Source: Sipunculus nudus (taxonomy: Eukaryota > Annelida > Sipuncula > Golfingiida > Sipunculidae). From it: a stretch of DNA of 64,000 bases. Position numbers and translations under genes: made by a program. The stretch is from assembly GCA_026874595.1 (NCBI GenBank), contig CM049318.1:15212241-15276240 (forward strand), in the 5' to 3' direction. Below are positions 24,625 through 35,961 of the stretch, piece by piece (the stretch's first letter is position 1; each line of letters starts with the position of its first letter). The notes below the pieces were generated by a model. The model saw nothing but the letters and a program-made list of their open reading frames with translations, searched no databases and was not told where the DNA came from.

Positions 24625-24834
24625 ATAGGTGTGTATGACAGGCCCTAATGTGACTCGTATGTTACGGTATCTCATGTTGTTCAACCGCTTATGTTTGGTT
24701 TTGCACGCAACTGACCGTGTCGAGTTCTTGTTTTTAGAAAGACACACGTAAAGCGGATAGGGCCCACCCCAGTGTTGTTATTATAATTAGTGTCAAAGGT
24801 CACGTAATATAACCGAGAGCGGACGCGGGAAACT

Positions 24835-24902
24835 GTGTATTTGGCCGTTTCCTGTTGTCACGCACGTCGATGTGATACTTATATCTTTATACCTTACAGG
24901 TA
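24835..24902 (+). repeat. Left copy of a ~65 bp direct repeat flanking the transposon
   Basis: 'atttggccgtttcctgttgt' 'cacgcacgtcgatgtgatac' and onward to 'ctttataccttacag' recurs nearly identically at 31441-31514 in the same orientation. This copy lacks a 7-base 'tgcacat' piece. Confidence 0.9.
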
Positions 24903-25190
24903 TGTGTTATTTATTTATGCCTAATTTGCTTATGTATGAGTAAAACTTCATATATCTCTGATACATGTTATTGGTGAAAATATAGACTTACCTCTGTCTG
25001 AACTACCTATATTCATTTAATATCTCTGTACGACGTTATGGTCATTCCTTATAGTATGTAAACGGTACGGACAATGTAGTAAATTGATACTGAATAACGA
25101 TGTTGCGTCATATTCAGAACCAGAGAGATCATTGTTTATTTTATATTTTCCTATGTATTTATGTTAAGAGTATGACTAGTCCGCATGTTA

Positions 25191-25350
25191 TGGGTAAGAT
25201 TTATAAATGACATTATATTAGTCCAGCAGATATGTGAAAAAAATGTGCCTTTGGTGATACAAGCATGAAATTTGGCACACTGCTAGGGCAGTATCTTACA
25301 AAGATTTTTAGATATAGGGACATTCCAGATACTTTCCAGGGCCAAAATGG
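25191..25350 (+). repeat. Left terminal inverted repeat of the Academ-like element
   Basis: Pairs in inverted orientation with about 31240-31403. Conserved blocks include CCAGCAGAT, TGTGCCTTTG, GATACAAGCATGAAATTTGG and ACATTCCAGAT. Several small gaps separate them. Confidence 0.85.
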
Positions 25351-25827
25351 CAGCCATTTTACAAAATGGCCGATTTTGTGTTGTACGCGACTTAGGATAC
25401 ATATGAATACAACCATATTTACTTATTGAAGAAGCATACCAGTGGTTTTATTTAACTTAATATTTATTGTAGCAAACAAGAGACAGCAAATAAAGGTGAC
25501 AAAATGTAAAGAAACCATTTACTTGGTTATTTTTGTATTTTTGGATGGTTTTCTTCAACAAACTCTTCAAAAAACTGCTATCAGGTACCATGCAATGACT
25601 GTTACTATTTAACACTCTTGAACTGAGAGGAAGTGCTCTTGTTTGAGCCTAACATCAACTTACATTATACAAAATTATAAAAATATACAAATATACAGAA
25701 ACAGTCAAAATTGTACAGTGGAACCTCTAGATCCAGGTAACAAAATTATTATATGCATTGATGCAGGTGTCCATGTTAATATACATATAATTAGCATTTA
25801 TGATCTCTCTTGTCCCAATACATGGTT

Positions 25828-28657
25828 CTACTCTCTCGTACACTCCCCACCACAGTGACATAGAGCTGTGCACTGGAGTGCAGCCTTGGCACACTTGCAC
25901 TGTGCTCTGCATCCCTTTTTGCAGCCACACCTTAGTAGTTGCCGACATGCATCAGTTGCCTCTGGGAGGATTGTCCAGTATATATCCCAGCCATTATCGG
26001 TGTGAACCCACCCCCAGTCACTGGGCGATGGGAGCTCTGGTGTGGATACCATCATCTGGCCCCAACAGTAGCCGGCTTGGTAAGCAGCTCTCTTGATGTG
26101 CTGTTTCAGGGCTTCTCGAGTTGGTGGGAGAGCATCTATTGATCTGCCAGTCTGGGTGAACAGGTGCTTGCGACACTCATTGACATGTTCCTGACTACTG
26201 TTGCGATCATAGAGCAAAACAACAAAACGCTCCAGTGCATCCATGTGGTCATCTATGGCTGAAGAAGTTGGCGAGGCAGCCAAGGCACAGAATGTTGCAG
26301 TGATATCAGTGACCTCATCACAGGCTTTCCAAGTTTCCCATGCTTTTTTCTTCCCCCTGCCTCCGAAGCTTGAAACGATGTCACATCCAGTCAGGGCATG
26401 GAAGAATGGCAACCCTCGACACTTGTTAGGTCCCAGTGCTACAGCCATCTCGTGAGCGGCCAAGAACCTGAAGTTCTTTCCTGTGCCAAAGGCAACCCAG
26501 AGCTCATCTATGTCCAGACGTCCAGCTGCTGTCACTGCAAGAACCACGACATCAGTGTCTACTGTGCGGATCGACACTTTGCTGTATCCCTGCCTCACAG
26601 CGTCTTCAACATGAAGTAGCATTCTTGTATCAGCCTCCTCATGGCTACAAGGGGCAAGACCAGCAACATCTCGGGCCTGTGTACAAACCACATCTTTGTG
26701 GTGGGTGCTGATGACTTGTTTGTCTGTGTCTGTTGTTGCTATCCTGGTGGCTAGGAAGTCAAACAGCTCAATCTTGTTCTCATCTGTGCGAAGAAAGGTC
26801 TGCCAGTTTCCAGGAATGGAACTCGATGGCTCAACTCGTCTTTTGATGCCTTTGCCTCGCTTCTTCCTCGTGCCTGCCTTCAAACTCTCTTTGAGGTATT
26901 CATCCCAGGCAATATCCACCCGGCTGGTATGCTGCAGCTGATATGTGATGTATGGCAAGAATACTTGTGATGCATAGTCGTTGAAGGTCTTTGCTGGGCC
27001 CGGTGGCAGCATATTGATGATCGCTGCACCATCAAGTATGATGACTTCAACTGCTGGACCAGCGGCAGCAGCAGCGGTAGCAGCATTCTCCTGTGGACGG
27101 ACCAGATCTTCTAAGCAGCCAACCAGATCAGATTTTGTTCCAAGTCTCATCTTGCCCATGTGTGACAGTGCAGGGGGCCATGCTTGGTTCTCGTATGCGA
27201 AGAACTCGTCGAGATCTCCATCACGTATTTGGGACGCAATGAACAACCTAGAGAACAGGGAGCAGTCGTTCTTCAGAGATGACACCTGCAGCTGTGTTTT
27301 TGACTTATCTCTCACCGGTGGCCGGCTGAAAAGAGGGAGGTTGTTTCTCTTGATTGGGTCAGTGATTGGCTTTTTCTGGTTAACAAGTCTCTCATGGACA
27401 TAGGAGTCATGCTGTTCTTGTCCCAGCTTCTCGATATTGCGTACAGTGTTGATAACTGCTGGGTCTGCCAGGTCTCTGCTGTCTAGCACCAGGAGATCCT
27501 TGCTGTCATCACAAAATGGGTTGCCAATCTGCCCTATGACTTGAGTGAGTGAACGCACATCTCTAGCAAAGGCTACCTGTGTGTGCTTGGTCTGCTCGTG
27601 GTGTTTGTGATCAGCCTTCTTGGTCTCTGATGTGGCCTAGAACTCAGCGATCACTCTTGCCATCTCTGGACCAGACACCATCCAGCGCCTAAATGCAGCG
27701 GGATTCTCTGTCCGGCCCACAGCTCCTCCGTCACCCTTAACTAATGCGTTATTCTGCTCGTGGGCTTGGTCGATGGCCATTGCAGAAAACGCATGAGTGG
27801 TCTTCTTTACTGTGAAGTTGCCAGCAAGAAACTGTGTGTATACACTTGGATGTTTGGTCGCCAGTGTCACCATGTCGCACAGGTGAACTGGTATCCACCT
27901 GGCGTAGTTGGTATGACCCAATGCGAAGAACCAGGGGACAATCTTGCCCAGGGCATCAATGTATAGCAGGAAGTTCCCTTCACGGACCGATCTGACGTAG
28001 ATTAGGACAGTCAGTTCCAGCTGTAGAATGATCCACCAGAAGTTGAACTGTGGACTAGCCTGCACACGTTCAGTACACCAGTCTTCCAGACCCTGTCCCT
28101 CATTTGCTCCTTGGCTAAAGGCCTCCTGTAGCAGAAGATAGAGGCTACTGGCTGTGACCTGGTGAGCTCGCCGAGTGCGTGTAACATGGGCAGCCTTCAG
28201 GAAGGAATCAGCAGTACCAGCTGTAGTAACTCCTGCCTGCACCAGAGCTCCAGTCCAACCACTGCTATTTAGAAGATCACCCAGAGTTTTTAGTGCAGCA
28301 ATCTCGATGTGGAGTCCACCAAATAGGATGACAAAGTTATCTTCTCCATGTGTTTCCGGCCATCTCCACTGGATCTGTTTGGCAAGTGCGTACAGTGGCT
28401 GATCGACAGTGAGGACGGGGATCTGACCAGGGTTCAGATTCTCAACTGCTGTCTTGATGACGTCCATGGAGTGACGAATCATAGCCACGGACTTGGCCTG
28501 GTCATAGAAGAGAGGCAGCAATGAAGTGAGGGTCACGCTACACTCCGGTTCCTCTGGAATGGACTGCTTGCTGGCATGATATGCAGCCCATGACACAGTC
28601 TCGTCTCCCTGTAGTGGTGTGTCTGATGCCACAGTAACAGCCATCTGCTCTAGCAAC
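25828..28657 (-). pseudogene. Academ-like transposase, exon 2 (core, FEN1-like nuclease, CXC cluster), one nonsense codon
   Basis: The exon begins after the acceptor TTTTGACAG and stays in one frame to the stop at 25830-25828, except for TAG at 27639-27637 directly after 'GPEMARVIAEF'. The first part holds the putative transposase core: TVDQPLYALAKQIQW, GGLHIEIAALKTLGDLL, GHTNYARWIPVHLCDM and DQAHEQNNALVKGDGGAVG, whose acidic residues are catalytic candidates. A FEN1/XPG-like domain follows. VIILDGAAIIN lies at about 27045, a basic AWDEYLKESLKAGTRKKRGK stretch at about 26910, SHEEADTRMLLHVEDAV at about 26646, TVDTDVVVLAV at about 26565, and TGCDIVSSFGGRGKKKAW at about 26391. These mirror the EAE, DMD and GCDY/helix-hairpin features of FEN1. 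The final ~30 residues (about 25930-25838) form a CXC cluster, CGCKKGC...CKC...C...CHCGGEC, like tesmin/TSO1 repeats. A TTTATT (AATAAA on this strand) occurs near 25447-25465. Confidence 0.8.
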
Positions 28658-28795
28658 CTGTCAAAATGACAAGAAATCATCAACACAACTAACAAGAGAC
28701 AGGAACTCAGCACCACAGAGACTAAACAAGAGATTGGGGTATATGTGAATACGGATTATGTAAAACGTTCAGATAAAAAAATTTATGTGGCGTAC
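28658..28795 (-). other. Intron of the Academ-like transposase gene
   Basis: Donor ACAG|GTACGC at 28795 and acceptor TTTTGACAG|G at 28658 bound a 138 bp intron. Splicing is in phase 2 and keeps the frame (AG|G codes Arg, giving VEYR-LLEQMAV). Unspliced reading of the donor side stops within a few codons. Confidence 0.8.
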
Positions 28796-30549
28796 CTGTA
28801 TTCCACCTGCATTGCTTGGGGGATCAGCTTGCAGTCATTTCTGTTGGGACCAGCCAGCTTGGGCATTGGTGGTTCACGTTTGCCAAGAAACACTGGAGGC
28901 ACAGTGGTGTATGACTCTGGCAGGTGTGCAGTGGCTGCTGTTGTAGTAACATCATCTGAGACGGTTACTCGTGGCCGTTGAATTCCACGCACTTCACTAC
29001 TCAGGTGCTGGAAGAGCGAGATGCCAGTGCCGTGGAACGAGTCTTGAGCACTAGTCGAGCTAGGATTGTGGTCAATGTTATCCACTGCGGCAGTAGTGAA
29101 TAGACCACTCTTGAGTTCAGGTGGGCAAACTGCACCCTCCTGCTGGAAGAAACTGCAGATATTGTTTCCCAAGTCCGTGGAGATGCTTAGCACCCTATCA
29201 TAGGAGACGGAGAGACCCAAGTGGAACAGAGTGTCAACCAGGTCTCGTTTGCGAGTCTTTGTGTGCATCAGAATTCCCAGGTACACCGGCAAGGGGGTCT
29301 CCCGATTGTGGCCGTGCGTGATAGACTCAGTACTCGTACTCTGTCGGCGGCGTGCGTAGCTGTTGAACATGAAGAGCTGTTAGATTGTAAGAGTCGGTGT
29401 TGATGCAGATGAGTGGCCTGATTGCTCTTGGATCGTGGGGCCATTCAGGATCATAGCAACTAGTGCCAGGAGAGAATTCGGCACGGATTGTTCTTGACAG
29501 AGGGCGTCAAATGATCCACTGAAAGCTGTCTTTATCTTCAACGTATCTCTTCGGACTATGTTCGCGGCTCTAGCAAGATGAACACCATCACTATCAGCAT
29601 CGTGTTCACAGGCCTTGTGAAGGGCTGACCCGATGTCCTCGTTGAAAGCAAGCAGAACATCTCGGCCAGGTTTGTGCTCCTCCATGTCCGGAAAATATGC
29701 CATGATCCGGTACTTGAGTTTGGTCGAGTGGACACGTCCAGGCAAGACTGTTCCAAGCTGTTTCAGCCGGTTGCTGTACAAACTCGTTAGATCTGCCAGC
29801 TTGAATACTAATGCCACATGAGAGTCTATGCGGGCATCATCGATGTAGGACACCAGTTCTCCGAGGGCTATGCCATGATTGATATCATCCTGGTCATCCA
29901 AAGTTCTCTTAGTGTCCCTTACTTTGTTATAGAGGGAAACCAGACATTTCACATGGTACAGGGCATCTTGCGCCATCATATCGCCAGCACTCAGTTTAGC
30001 AATAAGTGACTTGTCTTCTAGTTTCAGAGCACATTTCCTGACCCTTCTGTCCAAGTCGAAGGTAGAAGCTTTGCGCAGAGACTCGTTACCTGCTGGTTTG
30101 TCACAAAAGAAACACGTTTCGAGCAGTGTCTCTGAGCGGTCCACACTCTGACGGGTAAACTTTGGTGTCACACCTGCGGTATCGCAACTGGTTGTTTTCC
30201 TCTTCTCTGCCGGAGTCAACTGAGTTTTGTTGTATTGTAATCTGCACGAATCATGCCACTTAGCCCTGTGGTGCTGTAAGGTGGACTCAATACCCTCACC
30301 ATCGTCCAAGCGGGACATGTTGAGAGATTTTGGGAGGCAGTCGATCTCACTGAACCTGAGAAGGTTGTCTGCAAGAGTCTGGTATCCAGATCCTCCTGTG
30401 CTTCGCTTGGAGTCAGCTGGACAATGAAGAGGTTCAGTGGTGTCCATCTGACACAACACATATAGGTTCCAATCTGTCTGGTTACTTGATGTAACAGTGG
30501 TACTTGGCCCTGCCTGCCGGGGGTCTAATAGTTTGAAATTCTTGGCCAT
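28796..30549 (-). pseudogene. Academ-like transposase, exon 1 (zinc modules), one nonsense codon
   Basis: The preferred start is 30549 (GAAA ATG G, strong Kozak context), although the frame is open to an upstream ATG at 30606. The N-terminus has two putative zinc-binding modules. The first has LCQMD...CP followed by KWHDSC. It may have lost a cysteine, since Tyr stands where a CxxC would be expected. The second has CFFCDK followed by YHVKC. A helical region follows. The frame is interrupted only by TAA at 29382-29380 (after TPTLTI), and resumes directly with QLFMFNS. The next stretch carries RETPLPVYLGILMHTKTRKR and LVDTLFHLGLSVSYDRVLSI, conserved words I associate with this transposase family. 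It joins exon 2 through the 28658-28795 intron. Confidence 0.75.
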
Positions 30550-30606
30550 TTTCTCGAACCAACACAAATTAGTCACTTTAAAATTTGGGAGAACCACCAC
30601 CACCAA

Positions 30607-31239
30607 GTAGGGGATTAGTCTATGGCTAGCTACACTACAGTGGAGTTATCACCTGAAAACAGAAAAGAAGAGTTAAAATATTGAACCCCAGCCCAGAGGA
30701 GATGCATAATTATATACACAATAGAGATTTGGGTGACTGGCACCAATAGGCCACCATACATTATTTTCTTTGCGCTGTTCAGGACCATATTAAACCCAAA
30801 TCAAGGAAAACACCAAAGTAGTTTCAACATTTCTATTATGTGATTATAAAAAAATAATACATTGAGTACATCAATATCGATTTCGCAAATGTGTGCATTT
30901 AGTTGCGACATTCCTAGCTACTGGTATGTAATTATTCATTATTTTTTATCCATTTATATTTACAGGAATAATATTCTGGTGTCATTCAGAATTTCAGATG
31001 CATAATTATGTTTCAGAGCTCCTATTACGGCCATGCATTATTGCGATGGTAAACTGTTATCTATGCCCCTCATAGGCCACCGTAGATGCATATTTTTAGT
31101 CAAGTATGAAATGCATAATAAAGCATGTGCATACTAGTTGATTATAATCATATTATACTCAATACATTGTGTTTTGCACCAAGCACATATGACTTTGCTG
31201 ACCTTGTGGGCAGAGTTTAGTTATTCGTGGCAGCCATTT
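30607..31239. other. 5' non-coding region of the Academ-like element
   Basis: Lies between the transposase start and the right inverted repeat. It must contain the promoter for the minus-strand gene, but I see no clear TATA or initiator motif. Confidence 0.4.
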
Positions 31240-31403
31240 TGACCCCAGGGGTAATCTGGAATGTACCTATATCCAAAATATTTCCTAAGGGTATGCTTTA
31301 ACTGTGTACCAAATTTCATGCTTGTATCATCAAAGGCACAAAACTACCAGAATATTTCACAGATCTGCTGGACTATATTGCATGAATTTGTATTATAGAC
31401 CCA
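31240..31403 (-). repeat. Right terminal inverted repeat of the Academ-like element
   Basis: Reverse complement of the 25191-25350 repeat with small gaps; ends ...ATAGACCCA. The sequence just outside reads ACCGTTA. Confidence 0.85.
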
Positions 31404-31440
31404 ACCGTTATATGTACCATTTATTGTAATTTATCATGTC

Positions 31441-31514
31441 TATGCATTTGGCCGTTTCCTGTTGTCACGCACGTCCATGTGATACTTATATTGCACATCT
31501 TTATACGTTACAGA
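31441..31514 (+). repeat. Right copy of the ~65 bp direct repeat flanking the transposon
   Basis: Same orientation as 24835-24902, with one G-to-C change in 'cacgtccatg' and the extra 'tgcacat'. It runs on into 'cagaataaatcac', which contains an AATAAA. Confidence 0.9.
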
Positions 31515-31614
31515 ATAAATCACATTGGTCAACCACTCTGGTGTTCCATGTTCTGCCGCCCAAACCCTTCAGTCCAGCTGGTGCCACCATTGTTCTGGCG
31601 ATCGTGCGCACCCC

Positions 31615-31646
31615 GTGACACACACACACACACACATATATATATC
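31615..31646. repeat. (CA)n(TA)n microsatellite, right of the Academ-like element
   Basis: TGA followed by CA then TA repeats, the mirror image of 24571-24624. Confidence 0.9.
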
Positions 31647-31721
31647 CCCTTTACTTACACATCGACAATAGACTTGCACGCCTATACAATCACGCGTGTT
31701 ATTTTTATCCCATCAACAAAT

Positions 31722-32236
31722 TAGGAGCCAAAGTTAGTGTGGATCAGTTTCTACAGATAAGTAAATAAATATAAATATCGTGAATGTCATTTCGTAAAGT
31801 TGCTGTATTTAATGAATATGAACTGAGTATTATAACAGAGTATGAGCTTTAAAATGATAAATGTTGGTGATTACGAAATTTGGCGTGTCCAGTTGTCTGA
31901 ATTCAAAATATAATGTTACGCCTCAGGGACATGAATAAACTTTAGATAAAATATTTTTTTATCCATCTTGTTGAATTCGCCACCAATGTTTGGTTTTTAT
32001 TCTAAATTTGACAGTTTTGGTTCATCGTTGTGAACTATTTTAATATAAGTGTAACCCGAAATAGGCATATGGCAGTACATATTATTTCCCCCAAGTTGAG
32101 TGACTAACGACATGATAAATGTCGTCAGGTGTGACCTACGTACATCCCGTCTTATATTGTGTTGTAAATTTTTATCGAAGACTACCATTCAATTGTCGTA
32201 AAATCTTATTGTGGATGGTTATGCTAGAGACAGGCT
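31722..32236 (+). repeat. First copy of a tandemly duplicated segment (~1.19 kb offset)
   Basis: From 'aggagccaaagttagtgtgg' through 'cagataagtaaataaatata', 'gagctttaaaatgata', 'gttgaattcgccaccaatgt' and 'taccatt-aattgt-gtaaaatct', the segment is repeated in order at 32915-33422. Confidence 0.88.
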
Positions 32237-32516
32237 ATAGGCATTCTCGAGGTTCGAACTTTACCAAAGTCTAGGAATACTTATTATTGTGTCTTGTGTC
32301 TTCTTCTTCATTGGATGTCTCAGTATCACTAAATCTTTATTTGCTGTCGTTTTCATACCATAGAGATCCACTGGAACAAGAAACAAACTACTTTACAAAT
32401 TTTGTGTTTGCCACATGAACACTTTCAATGTTTCAATATTCAATTGGAAATTCAGTATTACATGAGAGTGAAAACTCATCAAAATGATGAAACAAAGAGT
32501 AAGTGCTTGTTTGGGC

Positions 32517-32520
<4 letters not shown>

Positions 32521-32568
<48 letters not shown>
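32521..32568. repeat. (TA)n microsatellite
   Basis: A TA run of about 22 units within the region between the two copies of the ~1.2 kb duplication. Confidence 0.95.
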
Positions 32569-32571
<3 letters not shown>

Positions 32572-32914
32572 ATACTGTATTTTACGTAATAAGCGCCCCT
32601 TCCGTTATAAGCGCCCCTTAGAAACACACGGTTTTCGGAGATTACATTAAGAAATATGAGTGATGAGCCATCCTGACCTCACTATTCTTCATAGCCAGTA
32701 TAAGACGCCACGTAATGCTTTCATTTCTCCACACCAAGCTTAAACGTTCTTGTCAGGCTTTTTACATATATTGTTATTATTATTGTTATTATTATTTTAT
32801 ATATATTGTTTTTTTAGACTTTTGAGATAATAGTCAAGAAAGACAACAGCGATATTCAAGGATAATTGTTTAAATAATTTGCGTATATGACTGAAATTTT
32901 TATGCCATCTACAT

Positions 32915-33535
32915 TAGGAGCCTTAGTTAGTGTGGGTCAGTTGTTCCAGATAAGTAAATAAATATAAATATCGTGGATGTCAATTCGTAAAGTTGCTGGA
33001 TTTAATGAATATGGACTGAGCATTTATAACAAAGTATGAGCTTTAAAATGATATATTTTGTTTATTACAAAATCGGACGTTTCCAGTTGTATGAATTCAA
33101 AATATATTGTTCCGCACCAAATGTCTCAGGAACATGTATAAACTTTAGAAAAAAAATATTTTTTTTATCCACCTTGTTGAATTCGCCACCAATGTTGGGT
33201 TTTTATTCAAAATTCTACAGTTTTGGTTCATTGTTATCTACTCTACTCTGCGAAAGGCATGTGGCTATGGTTTTTTTTCCAGCATGACTGACTAGCAACA
33301 TAATACTCTCCTCAGATGCGACCTCAGAATACTGCTATAAAAGTGTGATAAATTTTTATGGAAGTCTACCATAAAATTGTGGTAAAATCTGTTCGTAGTT
33401 GGTCATGCTCAACACAGGTGTAGCGGCCTAAGAATACTGCTATAAAAGTGTCATAAATATTTATGGAAGTCTACCATAAAATTGTGGTAAAATCTGTTTG
33501 TAGTTGGTCATGCTCAACACAGGTGTAGCGGCAGC
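32915..33535 (+). repeat. Second copy of the duplicated segment, with an extra ~105 bp local duplication
   Basis: Matches 31722-32236 in order. Its last part, 'agaatactgctataaaagtg' through 'gctcaacacaggtgtagcgg', occurs twice in a row (about 33326-33427 and 33431-33533), almost identical, so this tail duplicated recently. Confidence 0.88.
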
Positions 33536-33539
33536 CTGC

Positions 33540-35130
33540 CACCCAAACGAAGATTTTTTATCAACTAAAGACGTTGAGGTTGCAGTACAAGCTATTGAGT
33601 TCGAGTCAATTTTAGTTTAAGTGGACATGCACGCTATTTTTAACAGTACTTTTTCATTTTTATCTGCTTGTCGAACCTTTTCCGGATGTAAGACAAAATA
33701 TGACGTTACATCTGTAGGGGGGAAATAACGTTAATAACGAGGCCGCCCGTCATAACGGCTTTACAGCGGAAACAGCAGTAGCCGAAACTGCTTTTAAGTT
33801 CAGTTGTCGCCTTCAGGGTAACCACCGCAGATTGTGTGTAGCAACATTTTTTTCTTCATTATTTAGTAAATCAAACACGAACATATAATCCTCTGATGTC
33901 AAATACTACCACACAGCTAGAAATTCCTGAATGTCATGCTGTTATAGATGCACAGGGTGAAGGTTAACTTTAGGTGGAGATTTACCAATGGTTTGTAACG
34001 CATGCGTACTAATTTTAATGTGTCTGCACACGATCGGGCCAGACTTCAGGGATGATGGGATGTCCCTGTGCCTTTTACTGTAGAACTTCGGATATCCGAA
34101 TGGTTCGGGGGACATAAATTTTGTTCGAGAGAGCAAGGTTACATATATGCAAAGTCGACCACTACGGCACTACATATCAACGTTCCATTATGCTAATGTA
34201 CTGCTGATAACGCAGCCTCTTCTGTACTTTATCTTTTAGAACTTATTTTACAATTTGCAGTGAAACATTTACAATCATTGCTATAAAACTTTTAAAGACA
34301 ATTTTAAAATCCCTCTATACAAACGAGTGTAACATATATTTTTATTTCAATTTTAGGTTAAACAAGAATATTTTTGGTTGATTATATTACAATTTGGAAA
34401 AACGAATTTCCGAAAAAAAGAGACACAAAATTCTTGGTTCTACTGTAGTCCAAGTCCAATAGTGAAAGCACTTGTTTTTCTCCCAATGGTTACCCTGTAA
34501 AAGGATTACGGGTAAATGTTCCCCTGAGACTTTTGTTAAGCTAATGATAGAGCATGAAGCATAGCATACTGCCGTTCTCTATCAAGATTTCCCTGAGAGC
34601 CGTTCGCTTCTACACATATCCACCACAGACGTCAGATATGACTGACATTTCTTATAAAATTGACCTGATGAGACATTCAAAAAGCGGCCTTGCTTTCAGG
34701 AATATGGGATATATCACTACTTAGGTGATGCCAGTGTCACATGATGCATTGAAATGTTGCTTATAAAAAAGATAAATTAATTAAAGGGGTTTACTGTATA
34801 TCATACTATTTTAAATGCTCATCTATTGACTGCAGTGTAACAGCACGCAACTTCACTGAAAGTGTTCATGTACATTAGAGATTTCAAGTTATTTCATTAC
34901 AATTATATTATAAAAAAATCTCTTTTTAAACATGACTTGTCGGTTAGTTCGACTAAAACCTTTACATTAAAAAGAATTGGGATTGATACACGCAGGATAT
35001 TAATACGACATACTGTGATAAGTAATCATGCATTATTTTTAATTATATAGCAGGTCTGCATGTGGGCGCGGCGGTTTCAGACATGTAGTGGTAGCCAGAT
35101 AAATCAAGTCGCAAGAATGAGCGCAAGTTT
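33540..35130. other. Unassigned DNA with a weak inverted-terminus candidate
   Basis: No gene supported. TACTGTAGAAC near 34077 and GGTTCTACTGTAG near 34436 face each other and could be ends of a small Tc1/pogo-type element of about 370 bp. The match beyond about 10 bases is poor. Confidence 0.3.
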
Positions 35131-35139
35131 ATATATATA

Positions 35140-35894
35140 TATATGAATAGATATATAAAATCTAGGTTACTGTCTATGTTCCTTCATCAAAATTTATTAG
35201 GCGTACGATTATATTTATAATCAAGGTGAGGGTATATATTAGTTCTAAAAAAATTATTAATTATTAATTATCAAGGTTACTGTTCATGCCCTATCATAAA
35301 ATGTGTATTGGGCGTGCGATTATATTTTTAAACCAGCTGAATGTGTATATATTCATTCATAAAACATTTATTAATCGTTTGATTATATTTATAATCTATG
35401 TTACTGTCCATGCTTCTTCTTAAAACATTTATTAGGCGTGCAATTATATTTATAACTCAGGTGAGTAAATATATTAAATTATAAAACAGTTATTAAAGGT
35501 TTGATCATATTTATAAGCTACGTAAGTTGCTATTGTCTATGTTCCTTCACAAAACATTGATTAGGCTTGCAAATATATTTTTATAATCGAGGTGGCTTTA
35601 TATATACGTTCATGAAACATGGATTAATCGTTTGGCTATATTAATTATCTAGGTTAATGTTTATGTATACCTTCATAAAACATTTATTGGGCGTGCGTTT
35701 AAATTTATAACCCAGGTGAGTGTATATTAATTCATTAAACATTTATTAATCCTTTGATTATATTTATAATCAAAGTTAATATCTATGTTCATTCATAAAA
35801 CATAAATGAGGCGTGCGATTTAATTTATAATGCAACGAGTGTATACATTTATTCATAAAACATTTATTAATCGTTTGATTAGTTTTAGGCGTGC

Positions 35895-35961
<67 letters not shown>

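Larger units (their letters stand above)
25191..31403 (-). mobile_element. Academ-type DNA transposon (XPG-nuclease branch), near-complete
   Basis: About 6.2 kb bounded by long inverted repeats. Left-end words 'agtccagcagat-tgtgaaa', 'gatacaagcatgaaatttgg', 'atatagg-acattccagat' and 'caaaatggc-gcca' all recur in order, reverse-complemented, at the right end. Outermost matching bases are TGGGT at 25191 and ACCCA at 31403. Inside is one two-exon minus-strand gene (30549 to 25828) with zinc modules, a putative transposase core, a FEN1/XPG-like nuclease and a CXC cysteine cluster. This combination matches what I know of the Academ superfamily. GTTA lies just outside on both sides (25187-25190 and 31407-31410), a possible 4-bp target duplication, though the exact right end is uncertain by a few bases. 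Two internal stop codons suggest the copy is no longer autonomous. Confidence 0.75.

Noticed and set aside
26981-27403. 140-residue plus-strand frame inside the transposase gene
   Set aside because: Antisense shadow of the long minus-strand coding frame, whose composition keeps the opposite strand open.
34077-34449. Small Tc1/pogo-like element suggested by facing CTGTAGAAC and GTTCTACTGTAG
   Set aside because: Matching ends are about 10 bases and the next 40 align poorly; could be chance.
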